64,000 nucleotides of DNA, taken from NCBI GenBank assembly GCA_017427775.1, contig JAFRSD010000002.1, positions 124,001-188,000 of the forward strand, written 5' to 3'. Positions 9,401-17,491 of this stretch are shown here, piece after piece (the stretch's first letter is position 1; each line of letters begins with the position of its first letter). A program made the position numbers and the translations under genes. Origin of the DNA: Lachnospiraceae bacterium. GTDB lineage: Bacteria; Bacillota; Clostridia; Lachnospirales; Lachnospiraceae. A model generated the notes under the pieces. The model did not search any database. It saw nothing but the letters and a program-made list of their open reading frames with translations, and was not told the origin of the DNA.

Positions 9401-9619
9401 CTATTCCGATTGTTCCTCCGGCCGGTATTCCATCAGGTCTCCCGGCTGGCAGTCAAGCACTTTACAGATTGCCTCGAGCGTTTCAAAACGAATACCTTTC
9501 ATCTTGCCGGTCTTCAGATTGGATAGGTTGACATTGGTCATGCCCACCTTTTCCGCCAATTCGTTCAGTGAAATCTTTCGGTCCGCCATCATGCGGTCCA
9601 GTCGAATAATAATGCCCAT
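9401..9619 (-). CDS. Small XRE regulator (YozG-like)
   Basis: This is a 72-residue DNA-binding protein that is almost entirely a helix-turn-helix (ISLNELAEKVGMTNVNLSNL, KGIRFETLEAICKVLDCQPG). Such short XRE proteins are commonly paired with a DUF2975 membrane protein, as here, where the DUF2975 gene lies 32 bases upstream in the same operon. The ATG at 9619 is chosen for the upstream GGAGGGAG. It probably regulates its own operon; the signal is unknown. Confidence 0.88.
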   Translation of the reverse strand: MGIIIRLDRMMADRKISLNELAEKVGMTNVNLSNLKTGKMKGIRFETLEAICKVLDCQPGDLMEYRPEEQSE

Positions 9620-9651
9620 ACGCTCCCTCCTGCCCACTCATTCTATCGCAT

Positions 9652-10278
9652 TCAGGCGATGCTGTCTACATCTTCCTGTAACCGAACGCCATGGTCGAAA
9701 ACCTGCGCTAGGATCATGATCGCAATACCGATTCCGAACATGTATAAAGGAGTAAGCGTCAGCTTGATGCTGACATATTCAAACCGGACAAAGCACATCA
9801 GGAACCACACCAGGCCGGGAATGATCGCCAGGCCGAACTGCAGGACGCCGATCCATCGGATACGCTTCGCATTCTTCTTAGTAAACGGTGTTCCGTCCGC
9901 GGATGCGGCGGCAACAACGATTGCGATGATCAGCATGGCGCCGAGCAGAATCGCGTAACTGAGATTCTTCGCCTCCTCCATGAGCACACAGTAACGGACA
10001 TCCTGATTGCCCTTCTCGTCTGTAACGGCGTAGCGGTTATAGTCAATATCCCGCATACGCTCGCCGTTCTTATAGAGCCGGTAAATCTGCTGACGGCCCT
10101 CCGTATCGCTTTCCTCTTCAAGCCGGATTTCATAGCTGTCACTCTTTGAGAAAACAGCCGTAACGAAATCCTTCGCGCGGAAAATGAGCATCATCACGAT
10201 TGCCAACGAGATGATTGAAGTAATCTGCAACCGTCTTACTCTTCTTTTTGCTTCCTTACTTAATGTTTCTTTCTTCAT
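9652..10278 (-). CDS. DUF2975 family membrane protein
   Basis: This integral membrane protein of 208 residues has about four helices: one near the N-terminus (ITSIISLAIVMMLIF), then ~75 extracytoplasmic residues, then three more. The segment DGTPFTKKNAKRIRWIG between helices two and three is typical of DUF2975. It is the first gene of an operon with the small XRE regulator, an arrangement seen widely in Firmicutes. It may sense an envelope or growth signal and pass it to the regulator, but this is inference. Confidence 0.85.
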   Translation of the reverse strand: MKKETLSKEAKRRVRRLQITSIISLAIVMMLIFRAKDFVTAVFSKSDSYEIRLEEESDTEGRQQIYRLYKNGERMRDIDYNRYAVTDEKGNQDVRYCVLMEEAKNLSYAILLGAMLIIAIVVAAASADGTPFTKKNAKRIRWIGVLQFGLAIIPGLVWFLMCFVRFEYVSIKLTLTPLYMFGIGIAIMILAQVFDHGVRLQEDVDSIA

Positions 10279-10343
10279 GACCTATCCTCCAAATGGTATT
10301 CTTTTGATTCATTCAATGCATTGGATTCCTCTTTGATGATTCA

Positions 10344-10372
10344 ACAATAACATACCGTTTAAAGTTTGTCAA
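10344..10372 (-). promoter_or_regulatory. Promoter of DUF2975/XRE operon
   Basis: A perfect TTGACA (10367-10372) and TATTGT (10344-10349) are 17 bases apart. The surrounding ~100 bases are very AT-rich. Confidence 0.75.
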
Positions 10373-10471
10373 TACATTTTTAAAGTTTTAGTTTAAATTA
10401 TATTAGCAAAAGTTTATTTCAGTACAATTTCGTTTTTGATGACTTACCACCCCAATTTCCACACAAAAAAA

Positions 10472-10490
10472 GGAACGGTCATCCCGTTCC
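10472..10490 (-). terminator. Terminator of ybaK
   Basis: The stem GGAACGG/CCGTTCC is followed on the minus strand by seven T residues. Confidence 0.85.
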
Positions 10491-10505
10491 TCTTAATCTT
10501 TCATA

Positions 10506-10979
10506 TTAAACAATATCCGCAAAACCGCACCCGACTGTTTTGATAAGATCCTGCGGGGAAAGTTCCACCTGGAAACCGACTTTGCCGGCACTCACGAACA
10601 TTTTATCAAGGGGCTCCGCAGTCTCGTGGATGAAGGTCTTGAAGGCTTTCTTCATGCCGATTGGGGAGCATCCGCCGTGTACGTAACCGGTAAGCGGAAG
10701 CAGTTCCTTCTGCTTGATCATCTCTATGGATTTCTCGCCGGCGGCTTTGGCTGCCTTCTTCAGTTCCAGTTCGGCTGCAACGGGCACGACGAAGACATAA
10801 TACTGTCCCGTTTTGCCGCGGGTCACAAGCGTTTTGAATACGTGCGCGGGGTCTTCCCCGAGAAGCGCCGCGATCTCTTCTCCGGTCATCGTCGCATCGG
10901 GCGTGTAGGAATGGCTTTCGTAAACAACCTTCTTCTGGTCGAGTACCCGCATCACATTGGTCTTCTCATTTGGCTTCAT
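10506..10979 (-). CDS. ybaK: YbaK/EbsC family Cys-tRNA(Pro) deacylase
   Basis: This is a translation quality-control enzyme that hydrolyses cysteine mischarged onto tRNA-Pro. At 157 residues it is family length. Recognisable segments are EIAALLGEDPAHVFKTLV, the conserved lysine region YVFVVPVAAELELKKAAKA, and GYVHGGCSPIGMKKAF, which is diagnostic of YbaK. The ATG at 10979 follows AGGAG. A strong terminator of the upstream symporter lies only ~26 bases before it and I see no clear promoter, so expression may depend on read-through or a weak start. Confidence 0.9.
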   Translation of the reverse strand: MKPNEKTNVMRVLDQKKVVYESHSYTPDATMTGEEIAALLGEDPAHVFKTLVTRGKTGQYYVFVVPVAAELELKKAAKAAGEKSIEMIKQKELLPLTGYVHGGCSPIGMKKAFKTFIHETAEPLDKMFVSAGKVGFQVELSPQDLIKTVGCGFADIV

Positions 10980-11004
10980 AATAATCGGTTCTCCTGTTAT
11001 GAAA

Positions 11005-11030
11005 CGACTGCCGGGATGTCCCGGCAGTCG
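11005..11030 (-). terminator. Terminator of ligase-symporter operon
   Basis: The perfect 12-base stem CGACTGCCGGGA/TCCCGGCAGTCG has a 2-base loop as written and is followed by TTTC on the minus strand. The T tract is short. Confidence 0.7.
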
Positions 11031-11037
11031 CAATTCG

Positions 11038-12642
11038 TTATTTTGATTCTTCTTCGAGGCGCTCGCTCATCTTCACTTCCACAACAACCTTCTGGTCGTA
11101 GCAGGAAAACATGGCGTCGACTTTGTCCTTGTCGGGCTTCGGCGTAACAAGGCTGACGATCGGAACAAGAATCAGACCGCCTACCATCGATACAACGCCG
11201 GAGTTAATAGAGGACTTGAAGATGTAACCGAGCACGGCGCCGTCGAAATGGATCGCACCGAAGGAGCAAAGCAGCTGGATTACGGTAACGCAGGTGGCAA
11301 ATGCGAAGCATACCCAAACAGCAGCCTTCGTAATCTTCTTCGCGTACAAGCCGTACAGGAACGGAGCAAGAAATGCGCCTGCAAGCGCGCCCCATGAAAC
11401 ACCCATCATCTGTGCGATGAAGGTGATGTTGAAACGGTCCTTCAAAACCGCGATCACTGCGGATACAATTACGAAAAATACGATAAATACACGCATGGTG
11501 AAGACTTTCTTCTTCTCGTCCATCTTCTTGCCTGCAGCCGGTGCCACAACGTCAAGCGTCAGCGTGGAGCTGGAGGTAAGAACGAGGGAGGAAAGCGTCG
11601 ACATCGAAGCGGCAAGAACCAATACGATAACGATAGCGACAACCAGGTCCGGAAGGTCACGGAGCATAGCCGGGATGATGGAGTCGAAAAGGATTGAGCC
11701 GTCCGGCTTCTTCTTAATGTACTCGGAAGCCGCGAACAGCTTGCCGAAGCCGCCGAGGAAGTAGCATCCGCCGGCAACAACGATTGCGAAGAATGTGGAG
11801 ATGATGGTACCCTTCTTGATCGCGTCCTCATTCTTGATGGAGTAGAATTTGCCGACCATCTGCGGAAGTCCCCAGGTACCGAGAGAGGTAAGCAGAACAA
11901 CGAACAACAGTGCGAAGGGGTGAGGTCCGAAGAAGCTTGTGTAAGCGCCGTTCAGAACCGGACCGCCCGGAAGCGGTGCACTCTCCGCGGAAAGCTTGCT
12001 GACTGCTTCAGAGAAACCGCCCTGGCTCAGCAGTACGGATACAACAACCGCGATAATGCCGACCAGCATGATGATACCCTGAATGAAGTCATTCACGGCG
12101 GTAGCCATGTATCCGCCGAAGATTACGTAGATGGCGGTCAGCACTGCCATAACCAGAATTACTACCCAGTAAGGGATCGTAAATACGATGTTAAAAAGGC
12201 TCGACAGACCATTGTACAGCGAAGCGGTGTACGGGATCAGGAAGACAAATACGATGATGGAAGCGATAATCTTCAAAGCCTTACTCTGGTAACGCTTTTC
12301 GAAGAAATCGGGCATCGTCTTCGTGTCCAGATGTCTCGTCATGACGCGGGTACGGCGTCCGAGAATCTCCCATGCAAGAAGGGATCCGATGAAGGCATTT
12401 CCGAGACCGATCCAGGTCGAGGAAAGACCGAAGTTCCAACCGAACTGTCCGGCGTATCCGACGAAGATAACGGCCGAAAAGTACGAAGTACCGAAGGCAA
12501 ATGCGGTGAGCCACGGGCCAACGTTACGTCCTCCGAGGACGAATCCGTTTACGTCGGTCGCATGCTTTCTGCAACGGAATCCTACGAAGATCATCAATGC
12601 GAAAAAGCATACGAGCAAAATGGATGTAAGAGCAATTAACAT
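11038..12642 (-). CDS. Sodium:solute symporter (SSS family)
   Basis: This is a Na+-coupled solute importer of 534 residues with about 13 membrane helices. Family features include an N-terminal NGFVLGGRNVGPWLTAFAFG segment, the GTWGLPQMVGKFYSIK loop and the STLSSLVLTSSSTLTLD helix, which resembles the Na2 sodium site of PutP/PanF-type proteins. I chose the ATG at 12642 over one two codons upstream because its spacing from AAGGAG is better. It is 12 bases downstream of an acyl-CoA ligase gene, so the substrate is probably an organic acid that the ligase activates. The acid cannot be identified. Confidence 0.88.
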   Translation of the reverse strand: MLIALTSILLVCFFALMIFVGFRCRKHATDVNGFVLGGRNVGPWLTAFAFGTSYFSAVIFVGYAGQFGWNFGLSSTWIGLGNAFIGSLLAWEILGRRTRVMTRHLDTKTMPDFFEKRYQSKALKIIASIIVFVFLIPYTASLYNGLSSLFNIVFTIPYWVVILVMAVLTAIYVIFGGYMATAVNDFIQGIIMLVGIIAVVVSVLLSQGGFSEAVSKLSAESAPLPGGPVLNGAYTSFFGPHPFALLFVVLLTSLGTWGLPQMVGKFYSIKNEDAIKKGTIISTFFAIVVAGGCYFLGGFGKLFAASEYIKKKPDGSILFDSIIPAMLRDLPDLVVAIVIVLVLAASMSTLSSLVLTSSSTLTLDVVAPAAGKKMDEKKKVFTMRVFIVFFVIVSAVIAVLKDRFNITFIAQMMGVSWGALAGAFLAPFLYGLYAKKITKAAVWVCFAFATCVTVIQLLCSFGAIHFDGAVLGYIFKSSINSGVVSMVGGLILVPIVSLVTPKPDKDKVDAMFSCYDQKVVVEVKMSERLEEESK

Positions 12643-12654
12643 GATCATTCTCCT

Positions 12655-14283
12655 TTATTTAATCTGCGCTTCTACGAGGCTGCCGCCGCAGAACTGCTTT
12701 CTAAGCTTCGGCTTCTCAATCTTGCCGGTAGGATTACGCGGCACGTCCATGAAGACGATCTTCCGGGGTCTCTTGTAACGGGGCAGATCAAGACAGAACT
12801 CGTTGACCTCCTCCTCGGTCATGCTCATGCCCTCTTTGACCTGGATAACCGCCAGCGTAACTTCGCCGAGACGCGCATCCGGAACGCCGATGACGGCTAC
12901 GTCGGCAATCTTGTTATTTGCCCGGAGATAGTCCTCGATCTGGACGGGGTAGATATTCTCGCCGCCCATGATGATAACGTCCTTCTTGCGGTCTACGAGA
13001 TAGATAAAGCCTTCCTCGTCCTGTTTAGCCATATCGCCGGTGTAAAGCCATCCGTCGTCGGAAAGAACGGCTTTGGTCGCCGCCTCATCCTTATAGTAGC
13101 ATTTCATGACGCCGGGCCCCTTAACGGCAAGTTCACCGACCTCACCCTGCTTTACACTCTTGCGGTTCTCATCCACGATATCGCACTCCCATCCGAAGCC
13201 GGGAACGCCAATCGCGCCGACTTTACGGATGTTCTCGATTCCGAGATGTACGCAGCCGGGACCGATGGACTCGGACAGGCCGTAGTTCGTATCATAATCA
13301 TGATTCGGAAAATGTTCCTTCCACCGCTTGATCAGACTCGGCGGAACAGGCTGTGCTCCGACATGCATGAGTCTCCACTGGGAGAGTTCGTATTTGCTAA
13401 GGTCGATCTCGCCGCGGTCGATCGTATCGAGAATGTCCTGCGCCCACGGAACAAGCAGCCATACGATGGTCGCTTTCTCGCGGGATACCGTCTCAATGAT
13501 CCACTCGGGCTTTACGCCGCGAAGCAGAACGGCCTTGCCGCCGACTAAAAGGCTTCCGAACCAGTGCATCTTCGCACCGGTATGATAAAGCGGCGGGATG
13601 CAGAGGAATACGTCGTCATGCGTCTGACCGTGATGGTTCTGCTCGGTACGGCAGGACGAAACCAAAGCGCGGTGCGCATGCAGGATTGCTTTCGGGAATC
13701 CGGTGGTACCTGAGGAGAAATAGATTGCTGCGTCGTCATCATCCGTAAGGGCAATGCCGGGGTTCTTGGAAGTGCAGTATGCGGCATACTTCTCATAACT
13801 GTCGGCAAATGACGGGCAGTCCTCGCCGACATAGAACATCTCCTTTACCTTCGGGATGCGGTTCGCGATATCTTCGATACGGCCGATAAATTCCGGTCCG
13901 AAAACGAGTACGCTGCAGTCCGCAAGATCAAGGCAGTACTTGATCTCATCAGCGGTATAACGGTAGTTCATCGGAACGGCAAGGGCACCGGTCTTCAATA
14001 CGCCGAAGTAAATCGGAAGCCACTCAAGGCAGTTCATCAAAAGAATGGCGACCTTGTCTCCCTTCTTTACGCCGCGGCTTAAAAGAAGGTTTGCAAAACG
14101 GTTGGACTTGCGGTCGAAATCCTCCCAAGTCATCTCGCGGCGGTATTTCTCGTCGCGGTCGCTCTCAATCAGTTCATATTCACGCCAGGTACGGCTCTTC
14201 TGCTCCGCCGGGTTGATCTCAACGAGACAAACCTCATTCGGATAAAGCTCTGCGTTCCGTACCAGGAATTCGGTAATCGGCAT
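12655..14283 (-). CDS. Acyl-CoA synthetase (AMP-forming ligase)
   Basis: Activates a carboxylic acid with ATP and CoA. The 542 residues form an ANL-superfamily enzyme. The phosphate loop is YFSSGTTGFPKA, the aromatic A5-type motif is NYGLSES, the hinge region is GWLYTGDMAKQD, and the catalytic lysine near the C-terminus lies in NPTGKIEKPK. The ATG follows CGGAGG. It is the first gene of an operon with the Na+ symporter, so import followed by CoA activation is a sensible reading. Candidate substrates include medium-chain, aromatic, carnitine-like or bile acids; none is supported over the others. Confidence 0.88.
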   Translation of the reverse strand: MPITEFLVRNAELYPNEVCLVEINPAEQKSRTWREYELIESDRDEKYRREMTWEDFDRKSNRFANLLLSRGVKKGDKVAILLMNCLEWLPIYFGVLKTGALAVPMNYRYTADEIKYCLDLADCSVLVFGPEFIGRIEDIANRIPKVKEMFYVGEDCPSFADSYEKYAAYCTSKNPGIALTDDDDAAIYFSSGTTGFPKAILHAHRALVSSCRTEQNHHGQTHDDVFLCIPPLYHTGAKMHWFGSLLVGGKAVLLRGVKPEWIIETVSREKATIVWLLVPWAQDILDTIDRGEIDLSKYELSQWRLMHVGAQPVPPSLIKRWKEHFPNHDYDTNYGLSESIGPGCVHLGIENIRKVGAIGVPGFGWECDIVDENRKSVKQGEVGELAVKGPGVMKCYYKDEAATKAVLSDDGWLYTGDMAKQDEEGFIYLVDRKKDVIIMGGENIYPVQIEDYLRANNKIADVAVIGVPDARLGEVTLAVIQVKEGMSMTEEEVNEFCLDLPRYKRPRKIVFMDVPRNPTGKIEKPKLRKQFCGGSLVEAQIK

Positions 14284-14346
14284 GTCATCTTCCTCCGTCT
14301 CTCTTCTGTCAGGGCATAAAAAAAGAAGCCCTTTCCAGTTCGTTCA

Positions 14347-14380
14347 GTCAAAGTGTAACACTTTGACGCGTTAAAGTCAA
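14347..14380 (-). promoter_or_regulatory. Ligase-symporter promoter with perfect palindromic operator
   Basis: TTGACT (14375-14380) and TACACT (14352-14357) are 17 bases apart on the minus strand. A perfect 21-base palindrome with arms GTCAAAGTGT and ACACTTTGAC around one central base (14347-14367) covers the -10 element. Size and symmetry are those of a TetR- or FadR-type repressor site. No such regulator is encoded nearby, so control is probably from an unlinked gene. Confidence 0.75.
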
Positions 14381-14479
14381 GAACTATTTCATCATTTCAG
14401 GATACATAATTCTTTTTGATTTATTCCTGTCTGTATTGTATTCTATTAATCCTCGCAAACCGCTTTATCCACACAAAAA

Positions 14480-14504
14480 GACTGCGCGAGTTTCCCGCGC
14501 AGTC
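14480..14504 (-). terminator. Terminator of the GntR-ABC operon
   Basis: The stem GACTGCGCG/CGCGCAGTC is followed on the minus strand by TTTTTGTG. Confidence 0.85.
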
Positions 14505-14514
14505 ATGTAAAACC

Positions 14515-15981
14515 TTATCTTCGTGTGTTTATTGCCCGTTGTACGACAAATCCCGCATCCTCGATCTTCTTCAGGAAATCCGGCACCCGGTCCTCGTATA
14601 GGATATACCCGGTGCAGCGCTCCCTGTGCGCGTTTCGCCCTTCGCCGAAGCTGGCTGTCACCTGAAAACCGAGTTCTATTCCCTCGTAATTGGAATCGGC
14701 GCCGCAGAAGATAAACGCCAATACATCTCCGAAAGAGTCCTTTCGAATCTCATTATTCTCGCAGAAATCCCGCAGTACCCCTACCAGCTTCGCGTACTGT
14801 TCTTCGTTCAGAAGACTTCCGTCCGCATTGGTGATATGGTACTCGTCGCTGCTTCTGGAATCAATCCAGCTTAGTATGCGGCTTCCGATCATCAGCTCAC
14901 AATCCGGTTCATTCGCGTATCTGCGTGCATTGCGCCACCACTCGTTATTCCAATCCTCATTGTCGATCCAGTACTCCCCGCTCTCCAGCGCATTACGGTC
15001 CTTACTGTAGAATTTTCCCCGCGTCGAAGCGTAACGAAACAGTGCAAAAGCAAGGAACAAAAGCGTGATCGTAATATAGACTGCAATCGCGAACGGCAGT
15101 TCCTTCCGCGCTTTTTCACGGAAAAGGAGATAATGTACCGCAAAGAATCCGACAAGCAGAGAAATCATGACAAGCCAGGTATATTCGGATAAAGTGAAGG
15201 ACAGTTCCATAAAAAGGATCACGCACGCCGTAAGCACCTCCCATGCGGCCCGTCCCGCTATAAACTTTCCCGTGTGCCTTCCGTCCCGTCGGATATAGAC
15301 TCCTCCCGCGATGGTGAGGATCAGCGGCGCGATCACGCACCACACGATCAGACCGTTACATTCAAAGGCACCTTCGAAACCGAACAGGCTGTCCACGAAT
15401 TCCAGGGCAACCGCATATATCCAATAGAAACCGGCGACACTACCGATTCCAAAGCCGAAGATTACCTGAGCGGCAACCGTTCCCGTGCAGGCCATGGTGA
15501 TCACCGTCAGGCAGTCTGCCCCGAGGCAGAAACCAAGAATATCGGAAGCCTGAATAACGGAGTATTTAATATCCACGATTTCGGTTCCTGCACATACGTT
15601 GAGCACCGCACATACGCCGATAAAGACGGCATTGACCAAAATAATTGCCGCAATATGGCGAAGCAGGATGGACGCCAGTTTTGCAAAGTATCTCGTCCGG
15701 GCATTTACCGGAATCGCATATTGCGCATCCCTTGCTGTAACCTGGTAAGTATCGGCAAATGTCTCCCTCGTAAGGATAATTCCGCTTATCACGGCGATTG
15801 CGATCGCGAACAGGTAAAATACGGGCGTATCGGTCGGATCTCCGTTGACGGCTCCGCGCGAGCCGACATTCAGGAACGCCGCCACAGCGATTGCAACCAG
15901 CACCAGAATTGTGCTTGTTTTATGTGCCTGCAGTTCATAACGCAACGGATGCACATCATTTTCCCGTATTGATTTTTCCAT
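14515..15981 (-). CDS. ABC-2 type transporter permease
   Basis: This is a 488-residue membrane subunit of an ABC exporter. The first ~320 residues contain about eight hydrophobic helices, for example TILVLVAIAVAAFLNVG and AIAIAVISGIILT. A soluble ~160-residue C-terminal region (from YSKDRNALESGEYW) is probably extracytoplasmic. Its start overlaps the end of the ATPase gene by 26 bases, so the two are translationally coupled. In related YtrA-controlled operons such transporters respond to cell-envelope antibiotics; a defence role here is inference. Confidence 0.8.
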   Translation of the reverse strand: MEKSIRENDVHPLRYELQAHKTSTILVLVAIAVAAFLNVGSRGAVNGDPTDTPVFYLFAIAIAVISGIILTRETFADTYQVTARDAQYAIPVNARTRYFAKLASILLRHIAAIILVNAVFIGVCAVLNVCAGTEIVDIKYSVIQASDILGFCLGADCLTVITMACTGTVAAQVIFGFGIGSVAGFYWIYAVALEFVDSLFGFEGAFECNGLIVWCVIAPLILTIAGGVYIRRDGRHTGKFIAGRAAWEVLTACVILFMELSFTLSEYTWLVMISLLVGFFAVHYLLFREKARKELPFAIAVYITITLLFLAFALFRYASTRGKFYSKDRNALESGEYWIDNEDWNNEWWRNARRYANEPDCELMIGSRILSWIDSRSSDEYHITNADGSLLNEEQYAKLVGVLRDFCENNEIRKDSFGDVLAFIFCGADSNYEGIELGFQVTASFGEGRNAHRERCTGYILYEDRVPDFLKKIEDAGFVVQRAINTRR

Positions 15982-16888
15982 AACCCTTCCCCCTCATCAC
16001 ATAGATAAACACTTCCTCAAGCGAGAGCGGCGCAGTCTCCGCAAGGCTGACGGGCAGCTTCGCAATACCCGCTTTTACTTCCTCTTCCGTCCCGCTGACG
16101 ATTGCCTGAGCAATACTTCCCGTACCTGCAAAATCAAGAACCGTAAGCCCCGCTTTTGCAAGCATCTCCCGCGTCACATTTTCCTCTCCGCCAACCAGCT
16201 GAACCCTGCGGTACTTGTACCGGATCTCATCGATCTCACCGGACTCCACGACCTTTCCCGCATGGAGCAGCAACATTCGGTCGCACGCCTCGCTGATCTC
16301 CGTCACATTATGCGAAGAAAGAACGACAGAGGCCCCGTTGTCACACATCTCGTCAATTAACATCTCCCGGACCACTCTCCGCATCGCCGGATCCAGTCCG
16401 TCGAATGATTCGTCTAACAGCAGATACTTCGTACGGCAGGCAACCCCGAGAATCGTAGCCGCCTGTCTGCGCATACCTTTTGATAATCTGCTGATCTTCT
16501 GATTCTTCGGAAGTTCCAAAGCGTTTATCATCCGGTCGAAAGCCTCATCGGAAAAGGACGCTCTGAAGTTCCTTCCGTACGCTTTCAGTTCCTCAACGGT
16601 AAAGCGTTCATACCAGGAAATCTCATCCCCGACATAAAAGATATCGTTTTTCGCTTCCGCATTGTCCCATACATCCCTCCCGTCGATGCTGACGCTTCCG
16701 GAATCCGGACGGAATATTCCGCCCATTGTACGCATCAAGGTGGATTTGCCGGCACCGTTTGTACCGAGAAGTCCGCACACGCTCCCCTCCGGTACGGAAA
16801 ATGTGACGTCGTCTAACGCCTTGTTTTGAACGACTCGCAAGCCCCGTAAAGACGTGTATGCTACGGTAACTCCATTCACTTCAATCAT
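15956..16888 (-). CDS. ABC transporter ATP-binding protein
   Basis: This is the ATPase that drives the neighbouring permease, about 310 residues. Walker A is GLLGTNGAGKST, the signature segment is SRLSKGMRRQAA (LSKGM in place of LSGGQ, as in this subfamily), Walker B is YLLLDESFDGLDP, and the switch is SSHNVTE. The ~80 residues after the nucleotide-binding domain are variable. I prefer the ATG at 16888, with AGGGGG at good spacing; an in-frame ATG at 16897 is also possible. It overlaps the GntR stop, so the GntR-ATPase-permease order forms one operon. Confidence 0.85.
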   Translation of the reverse strand: MIEVNGVTVAYTSLRGLRVVQNKALDDVTFSVPEGSVCGLLGTNGAGKSTLMRTMGGIFRPDSGSVSIDGRDVWDNAEAKNDIFYVGDEISWYERFTVEELKAYGRNFRASFSDEAFDRMINALELPKNQKISRLSKGMRRQAATILGVACRTKYLLLDESFDGLDPAMRRVVREMLIDEMCDNGASVVLSSHNVTEISEACDRMLLLHAGKVVESGEIDEIRYKYRRVQLVGGEENVTREMLAKAGLTVLDFAGTGSIAQAIVSGTEEEVKAGIAKLPVSLAETAPLSLEEVFIYVMRGKGYGKINTGK

Positions 16889-17270
16889 TTCTTTCATCCC
16901 CCTTCTTATCCTGTGCCGTTTCTGCATAGACCCGTTCCAGAATCTCCGCGAGTGCCTCTTTCGGAACTCCTGCCTGCATCGCTTCACGCGTCTTCTGCTC
17001 GAATTCGCCGGTAAATCTCCGGTCCGCCTTGTTCCCGTGCTCTGCTATAAAGCTTCCCTTTCCGACACGGGAGTAAATGATCCCGTCGCGTTCCAGCTCC
17101 GTATACGCTTTCGCCACGGTATTCGGGTTGATTCCCAGCTCCTTGGCAAGCACGCGGGCAGCCGGGATCCGGTCATGCGGCTTCAGAATCCCTTTCGCGA
17201 TGTCCCCGCAGATACCGCGGCAAATCTGCTCAAAGATCGGTATTCTGCCTGACACGTCAATGACAATCAT
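16881..17270 (-). CDS. GntR/YtrA family repressor
   Basis: This is a small transcriptional repressor of 129 residues. A winged helix (~10-75) contains IFEQICRGICGDIAKGIL and the recognition stretch NPNTVAKAYTELERDG, typical of the YtrA branch. There is only a short helical tail and no ligand domain. The ATG at 17270 follows AAGGAG. It is the first gene of the ABC operon and almost certainly autorepresses through the palindrome in its promoter. YtrA-type repressors in Bacillus respond to cell-wall-active peptides. Confidence 0.88.
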   Translation of the reverse strand: MIVIDVSGRIPIFEQICRGICGDIAKGILKPHDRIPAARVLAKELGINPNTVAKAYTELERDGIIYSRVGKGSFIAEHGNKADRRFTGEFEQKTREAMQAGVPKEALAEILERVYAETAQDKKGDERND

Positions 17271-17356
17271 ACTGCTGCTCCTTTCTTCATTACTTCTTCG
17301 TTCCCGGCCCTCCCCTGATGCCCGGCCGGTATCCCACACAAACTGTTTTTGTATTG

Positions 17357-17400
17357 ATTGTACTATGTCGAATAGTACAATTTCAAAATAGCATAGTACA
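17357..17400 (-). promoter_or_regulatory. GntR operon promoter and YtrA-type operator
   Basis: TTGAAA (17381-17386) and TACAAT (17357-17362) are 18 bases apart. The inverted repeat ATTGTACTA (17357-17365)/TAGTACAAT (17373-17381) fills the space between them, and a third half site TAGTACA occurs at 17394-17400. GntR-family repressors bind GTAC-type palindromes at their own promoters. Confidence 0.7.
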
Positions 17401-17448
17401 CCCGGCATGTCAAGAGGGTATTTTCATTTTCCGTTATCCATAAAAAAC

Positions 17449-17472
17449 GGGAGCAGGATGAACCCTGCTCCC
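17449..17472 (-). terminator. Terminator of GH39 gene
   Basis: The stem GGGAGCAGG/CCTGCTCCC is followed on the minus strand by GTTTTTTA. Confidence 0.88.
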
Positions 17473-17491
17473 GGTATAACTCTTATATCAT

